Positions 42,389 to 48,313 of a stretch of 48,313 bases of DNA are shown here, piece by piece. The stretch lies in assembly GCA_009746045.1 (NCBI GenBank), contig RPFO01001947.1, positions 32,501-80,813 on the forward strand, in the 5' to 3' direction. Source of the DNA: Mesostigma viride (taxonomy: Eukaryota > Streptophyta > Mesostigmatophyceae > Mesostigmatales > Mesostigmataceae). Both the position numbers and the translations under genes were made by a program. Below the pieces are notes generated by a model. It ran no database searches. It saw only the letters and a program-made list of their open reading frames with translations, and had not been told where the DNA came from. The first letter of the stretch is position 1; each line of letters begins with the position of its first letter.

Positions 42389-44039
42389 TGGGTTGGGTGG
42401 TGGGTTGGGTGGCGGGTTGGGTGGTGGGTTGGGTGGTGGGTTGGGTGGTGGGTTGGGTGGTGGGTAGCGTGGTGGGTAGGGTGGTGGGTTGGTGGTGGGT
42501 GGGGTGGCGGGTGGGGTGGTGGGTTGGGTGGTGGTTGGGAGGTGGGTTCGGTGGTGGTTGTGGTGGTGGGGTTGGGTGGTGGGTTGGGTGGTGGGTTGGG
42601 TGGTGGGTTGGGTGGTGGGTTGGGTGGTGGGTTGGGTGGTGGGTTGGGTGGTGGGTTGGGTGGTGGGTTGGGTGGTGGGTTGGGTGGTGGGTTGGGTGGT
42701 GGGTTGGGTGGTGGGTTGGGTGGTGGGTTGGGTGGTGGGTTGGGTGGTGGGTTGGGTGGTGGGTGTGGCGGCAGGTGTGGCGGCGGGTTGGGTGGTGGGT
42801 TGGGGTGGTGGGTTGGGTGGTGGGTTGGGTGGTGGGTTGGGTGGGATGGGTGGCGGGTTGGGTGGCGGGTTGGGTGGTGGGTTGGGTGGTGGGTTGGGTG
42901 GTGGGTTGGGTGGCGGGTTGGGTGGCGGGTTGGGTGGCGGGTTGGGTGGCGGGTTGGGTGGTGGGTTGGGTGGTGGGTTGGGTGGTGGGTTGGGTGGCGG
43001 GTTGGGTGTGGTTGGGTGGCAGGTTGGGTGGTGGGTTGGGTGGTGGGTTGGGTGGTGGGTTGGGTGGTGGGTTCGGTGGTGGGTTGGGTGGTGGTTGGGT
43101 GGTGGGTTGGTGGTGGGTTGGGTGGTGGGTTGGGTGGTGGGTTGGGTGGTGGGTTGGGTGGTGGGTTGGGTGGTGGGTTGGGTGGTGGGTTGGGTGGTGG
43201 GTTGGGTGGTGGTTGGGTGGTGGGTTGGGTGGTGGGTTGGGTGGTGGGTTGGGTGGTGGGTTGGGTGGTGGGTTGGGTGGTGGGTGTGGCGGTGGTTGGG
43301 TGGTGGGTTGGGTGGTGGGTTGGTGTGGGTTGGGTGGTGGGTTGGGTGGTGGGTTGGGTGGTGGTTGGGTGGTGGGTTGGGTGGTGGGTTGGGTGGTGGG
43401 TGGGTGTGGGTGTGGCGGCAGGTTGGGTGGTGGGTTGGGTGGTGGGTTGGGTGGTGGGTTGGGTGGTGGGTTGGGTGGTGGGTTGGGTGGTGGGTTGGGT
43501 GGTGGGTTGGGTGGTGGGTTGGGTGGTGGGGTTGGTGGCGGGTGGGTGGCGGGTTGGGAGGCGGGTTGGTGGTGGGTTGGGTGGTGGGTTGGGTGGTGGG
43601 TTGGGTGGTGGGTTGGGTGGTGGGTTGGGTGGTGGGTTGGGTGGTGGGTTGGGTGGTGGGTTGGGTGGTGGGTTGGGTGGTGGGTTGGGTGGTGGGTTGG
43701 GTGGTGGGTTAGGTGGTGGGTTGGGTGGTGGGTGTGGCGGCGGGTTGGGTGGTGGTTGGGTGGTGGGTTGGGTGGTGGGTTGGGTGGTGGGTTGGGTGTG
43801 GGTGGGTTGGTGGGTTGGGTGGTGGGTTGGGTGGTGGTTGGGTGGTGGTTGGGTGGTGGGTTGGGTGGTGGGTTGGTGGTGGGTTGGGTGGTGGGTTGGG
43901 TGGTGGGTTGGGTGGTGGGTGTGGTGGTGGTTGGGTGGTGGATTGGGTGGTGGGTTGGTGGGTTGGGAGGTGGGTTGGGTGGTGGGTTGGGTGGCGGATT
44001 GGGTGGTGGGTGGGTGGTGGGTGGTGGTGGGTGGGTTGG

Positions 44040-44115
44040 GTGGAGGGTTAGGAGGGGTGGGTGGTCTCGGAGGATCGCAGTCGGGCCAGCACGGTGGTGC
44101 AGGTGGCGGGTTAGG
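44040..44115. other. Divergent spacer in NPPP array
   Basis: GGTCTCGGAGGATCGCAGTC and GGGCCAGCACGGTGGTGCAG interrupt the 12-bp repeat. Not clearly the same module as the three spacers to its left. Confidence 0.5.
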
Positions 44116-47100
44116 CGGCGGGTTGGGTGGTGGGTTGGGTGGTGGGTTGGGTGGTGGGTTGGGTGGTGGGTTGGGTGGTGGGTGGGGTGGTGGGTGGGGT
44201 GGTGGTTGGGTGGTGGGTTGGGTGGTGGGTTGGGTGGTGGGTTGGGTGGCGGGTTGGGTGGCGGGTTGGGTGGTGGGTTGGGTGGTGGGTTGGGTGGTGG
44301 GTGGGTGGTGGGTTGGGTGGTGGTTGGGTGGTGGGTTGGGTGGTGGGTGAGGTGGCGGGTTGGGTGGTGGTGCGGTGGCGGGTGAGGTGGTGGGTTGGGT
44401 GGCGGCTTGGGTGGCGGTTGGGTGGTGGGTTGGGTGGTGGGTTGGGTGGTGGGTTGGGTGGTGGGTTGGGGGGCGGATTGGGTGGTGGGTTGGGTGGTGG
44501 TTGGGTGTGGTTGGGTGGTGGGTTGGGTGGTAGGGTTGGGTGGTGGGTTGGGTGTGGGTTGGTGGTGGGTTGGGTGGTGGTTGGTGGTGGGTTGGGTGGT
44601 GGGTGGGTGGTGGGTGGGGTGGTGGGTGGGGTGGTGGTTGGGAGGTGGGTTGGGTGGTGGGTTGGGTGGTGGTTGGGTGGTGGGTTGGGTGGTGGGTTTG
44701 GGTGGTGGGGTTGGGTGGTGGGTTGGGTGGTGGGTTGGGTGGTGGTTGGTGGTGGGTTGGGTGGTGGGTGGGTGGTGGGTTGGGTGGTGGTTGGGTGGCG
44801 GGTTGGGTGGCGGTTGGGTGGCGGGTTGGGTGTGGGTTGGGTGGTGGGTTGGGTGGTGGGTTGGGTGGTGGGTGTGGCGGCGGTTGGGTGGCGGGTTGGT
44901 GGTGGGTTGGGTGGTGGGTTGGTGGGTTGGGTTGGGTGGGTTGGGTGGTGGGTTGGGTGGTGGGTTGGGTGGTGGTGGGTGGTGGGTTGGGTGGTGGGTT
45001 GGGCGGTGGGTGGGCGGTGGGTTGGGCGGGGGTTGGGGGTGGGTGGGGTGGTTGGGGGTGGGTTGGGGGTGGGTTGGGGGGTGGTTGGGGGTGGGTTGGG
45101 GGTGGGTTGGGGGGTGGGTTGGGGGTGGGTTGGGGGTGGGTTGGGGGTGGGTTGGGGGGTGGTTGGGGGGTGGGGGTTGGGGGGTGGGTTGGGGGTGGTT
45201 GGGGGGTGGGTTGGGGGTGGGTTGGGGGGTGGGTTTGGGGGTGGGTTGGGGGTGGATTGGGTGGTGGGTTGGGTGGTGGGTTGGGTGGTGGGTTGGGTGG
45301 TGGGTTGTGGTGGGGGGTGGTGGGTTGGGTGGTGGGTTGGGGTGGTGGTGTGGGTGTGGGTTGGGTGGTGGGTTGGGTGGTGGGTTGGGTGTGGGTTGGG
45401 TGGTGGGTTGGGTGGTGGGTGGGTTGGGTGGTGGGTTGGGTGGTGGGTGGGTGGTGGGTTGGGTGGTGGGTTGGGTGGGGTTGGGTGTGGGTTGGGTGGT
45501 GGGTTGGTGGCGGGTTGGGTGGTTGGGGTTGGGTGGGCGGTTGGGTGGTGGGTTGGTGGTGGGTTGGGTGTGGGTTGGGTGGTGGGTGCGGTGGGGGTTG
45601 GGTGGTGGGTTGGGTGGCGGGTGAGGGGTGGGTTGGGTGGTGGGTTGGGAGGTGGGTGGGTGGTGGGTGTGGTGGTGGGTTGGGTGGGTGGTGGGGGTGG
45701 GTGGTGGGTTGGGTGGTTGGGTGGTGGGTGGGTGGTGGTTGGGTGGTGGGTTGGGTGGTGGGTTGGGTGGTGGTTGGGTGGTGGGTTGGGTGGTGGGTTG
45801 GGTGGTGGGTTGGGTGGTGGGTTGGGTGGTGGTTGGGTGGTGGGTTGGGTGTGGGTGGGGTGGTGGGTGGGGTGGTGGGTTGGGTGGTGGGTTGGGTGGT
45901 GGTTGGGTGGTGGTTGGGTGGTGGGTTGGGTGGTGGTTGGGTGGGTGGGTGGTGGGTTGGGTGTGGGTTGGTGGTGGTTGGGTGGTGGGTTGCGGTGGCG
46001 GGTGCGGGTGGTGGGTTGGGTGTGGGTTGGGTGGTGGGTTGGGTGGGGGTTTGGGTGGCGGTTGGGTGCGGGTTGGGTGGGGGTGGTGGCGGGTGGGTGG
46101 TGGTTGGTGGTGGGTTGGGTGGTGGTTGGGTGGTGTTGGTGGTGGGTTGGGTGGTGGTTGGGTGGTGGTTGGGTGGTGGGTTTGGGTGGTGGGGTTGGTG
46201 TGGTTGGGTGGTGGGTGTGGCGGCGGTTGGGTGGTGGGTGTGGTGGGTTGGTGGTGGTGGGGTTGGGTGTGGGTGTGGTGGTGGGTTGGTGGTGGGTTGG
46301 GTGGTGGGTTGGGTGGTGGGTGGGTGGTGGGTTGGGTGGTGGGTTGGGTGGTGGGTTGGTGGGTGGGTGCGGTGGCGGGTTGGGTGGTGGGTGCGGTGGG
46401 GGTGGAGGTGGTGGGTGCGGTGGTGGATTGGGTGGTGGGTTGGGTGGCGGTGAGGTGGTGGGTTGGGTGGTGGGTTGGGAGGTGGGTTGGGTGGTGGGTG
46501 TGGTGGTGGGTGGGTGGCGGGTGGGTGGTGGTTGGGCGGTGGGTTGGGTGGTGGGTGGGTGTGGTTGGGTGTGGGTTGGGTGGTGGGTTGGGTGGTGGTT
46601 GGGTGGTGGGTTGGTGGTGGGTTGGGTGGGTTGGGTGTGGGTGGGTGGTGGTTGGTGGTGGTTGTGGTGGGTTGTGGTGTGGGTGGTGGTGGGTTGGGTG
46701 GTGGTTGGGTGGTGGGGGTGGTGGGGTTGGTGGTGTGGGGTGGTTGGGTGGTGGTTGGGTGGTGGGTTGGTGGGTGTGGGTTTGGTGGCGGTTGGGTGGC
46801 GGTTGGGTGGCGGGTTTGGGTGGCGGGTTGGGTGGTGGGTTGGGTGGTGGTTGGTGGTGGGGTTGGTGGGGGTTGCGCGGGTTGTGGTGGGTTGGGTGGG
46901 GGTTGGTGGTGGGTTCGGTGGTGGGTGGTGTGGGTTGGGTGGTGGGCTTGGGTGGTGTGGTGGTGGGTTGGGTGGTGGGTGTGGTGGTGGTTGGGTGTGG
47001 TTGGTGGTGGGTTGGGTGGTGGGTTGGGTGGTGGGTTGCGTGTGGGTTGGTGGTGGGTGTGGTGGTGGGTTGGGTGTGGGTTGGGGTGGTGGGTTGGGCG

Positions 47101-47590
47101 GTGGTTGGGTGGTGGGTTGGGTGGTGGGTTGGGTGGTGGGTTGGGTGGTGGGTGGGTTGGTGGGTTGGTGTGGGTTGGGTGTGGGTGTGGTGGTGGGTGT
47201 GGCGGCGGGTGTGGCGGCGGGTTGGGTGGTGGTTGGGTGGTGGGTTGGGTGGCGGGTTGGTGGGGTTGGGTGGTGGGTTAGGTGGCGGGTTGGTGCGGGT
47301 TGGGTGGCGGGTTGGGTGGCGGGTTGGGTGGTGGGTTGGGTGGTGGTGTGGTGGCGGGTAGTGGGGGTTGGGTGGTGGGTGTGGTGGTGGGTGTGGTGGT
47401 GGGTTGGGTGGTGGTGGGGGGGGGGTGGTGGCGGGTTGGGTGGTGGGTGGTGTGGGTTGGGTGGTGGGTGGGGTGTGTGGGTTGGTGGTTGGTGGTGGGT
47501 GTGGTGGTGGGTGGGTGGTGGGTTGGGTGGTGGGTTGGGTGGTGGGTTGGGTGGTGGTGGGTGGTTGGGTGGTGGGTTGGGTGTGGTTGG

Positions 47591-48313
47591 TGGTGGTTGG
47601 GTGGCGGTGGTGGTGGTGGGTGGAGGTGGTGTGGTGGTGGTGGTGGTGGTGGCGGTGGTCGGGGTGGGGGGTGCGGCGGTGGTGGCGGTGGTGGGTGGTG
47701 TGGTGGTGGGTGTGGGGTGGTGGTGGCGGCGGCGGTGGTGGTGGTGGGGTCAAGGTGTGGTGGTGGTGGTGGTGGTGGTGGTGGTGGTGGTGGTGGTGGG
47801 GTGTGGTGGTGGTGTGGTGGGGGGTGGGGTGGTGGTGGTGGTGGTGGTGGTGGTGGTGGGGTGGTGTGGCGGCGGCGGCGGCGGCGGCGGTGGCGTGGCG
47901 GCGGTGGCGGGGCGGCGGAGGCGGTGTGGTGGTGGTGGTGGTGTGGTGGTGGGTGGTGGTGGTGGTGGTGTGGTGGTGGTGGTGTGGTGGTGGTGGTGGT
48001 GGTGGTGGTGGTGGTGGTGGCGGCGGTGGGTGGTGGTGGGGTGAGGGCGGCGTGGGGGCGGTGGTGGTGGTGGTGGTGGTGGTGGCGGCGGTGGTGGTGG
48101 TGGTGGTGGTGGTGTGGTGGTGGTGGTGGTGGTGGTGGTGGTGGTGGTGGTGGTGGTGGTGGTGGTGGTGGTGGTGGTGGTGGTGGGGTGGTGGTGGTGG
48201 TGGTGGTGGTGGGGTGGTGGTGGTGGGTGGTGGGGTGGTGGTGGTGGTGGTGGTGGTGGTGGCGGGTGTGGCGGTGGTGTCGGGTGTGGTGTGGGTGCGG
48301 TGGGGTATAAGGT
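47591..48313. repeat. Degenerate (GGT)n/(GGC)n at window end
   Basis: The 12-bp period disappears and runs of GGT with GGC and GGGT interruptions take over to the window end. No gene content can be inferred. Could be real trinucleotide repeat or unresolved assembly of the neighbouring array. Confidence 0.8.

Larger units (their letters stand above)
39142..47590 (-). repeat. 12-bp minisatellite, (NPPP)n-coding on minus strand
   Basis: Plus-strand unit GGGTTGGGTGGT (or GGC), several hundred copies. Read leftward in the frame that enters the SPPPP linker (NPPLVGPARPPPPRPP at ~39250-39190), it encodes (NPPP)n. No stop can arise in any of six frames, so long open frames on both strands are uninformative. 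Register slips are rare up to ~43 kb and frequent beyond ~44 kb. Confidence 0.85.

Noticed and set aside
39236-47590. Telomere repeat
   Set aside because: The unit is not the TTTAGGG/TTTTAGGG type, contains frequent GGC variants and is interrupted by coding-like spacers.
39148-48310. Very long plus-strand open frames (WVVG, GLGG, WWVG repeats)
   Set aside because: The 12-bp unit lacks stops in all six frames; composition alone explains them, and only the minus NPPP frame connects to recognisable coding sequence.

Overview
The window looks like nuclear DNA of a green alga, probably a chlamydomonadalean/volvocine relative. The genes are split by many short-exon GT-AG introns, the introns are packed with minisatellites, the main coding gene is a hydroxyproline-rich (SPPP/NPPP) extracellular matrix protein, and the intergenic DNA is full of non-LTR retrotransposon debris. 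Everything below was read by eye; no database search was run.

Left third (1-14.8 kb): one minus-strand gene for a long-chain acyl-CoA synthetase. I could place 17 consecutive coding exons (14833 down to 333) whose splice phases all match. They give about 499 residues from the start codon to just past the YGLTE motif; the last ~150 residues lie off the left edge. The introns carry at least six tandem arrays, including 23 almost perfect copies of a 50-bp unit, and a decayed duplicate of the ATP-binding-loop exon.

Middle (14.8-28 kb): a transposon graveyard. Target-site duplications (TSDs) of 10-13 bp delimit several retrotransposon insertions: an ORF1-only L1-like family, short dead-on-arrival 3' tails, and RTE-like copies nested in one another. 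A Mutator-like DNA element (20982-23336, 21-bp inverted ends, 10-bp TSD) sits inside what reads as an exon of a minus-strand gene of unknown function (exons 24457-24497 and 23526-23337 joined to 20971). That element contains a TTAA-flanked piggyBac-like element, which in turn contains a retrotransposon tail.

Right half (28.3-48.3 kb): a single very large minus-strand gene. From the C-terminus it encodes a cytoplasmic tail, a transmembrane segment, EGF-like modules, CGVCDG Cys-rich repeats, four thrombospondin type-1 repeats (the first split by a 160-bp intron), and a Pro-rich stalk. Upstream of those lie eight domains resembling the bacterial 'choice-of-anchor E' fold family (31530-38529) separated by SPPPP linkers. 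Still further upstream the sequence passes into ~8.3 kb of a 12-bp repeat that encodes (NPPP)n in the same frame, once two G-homopolymer frameshifts (37717-37726 and ~39142) are allowed for. The N-terminus and signal peptide are not visible; the last 0.7 kb is degenerate GGT repeat that looks like a poorly resolved contig end. The likely product is a giant membrane-anchored cell-wall/matrix glycoprotein.
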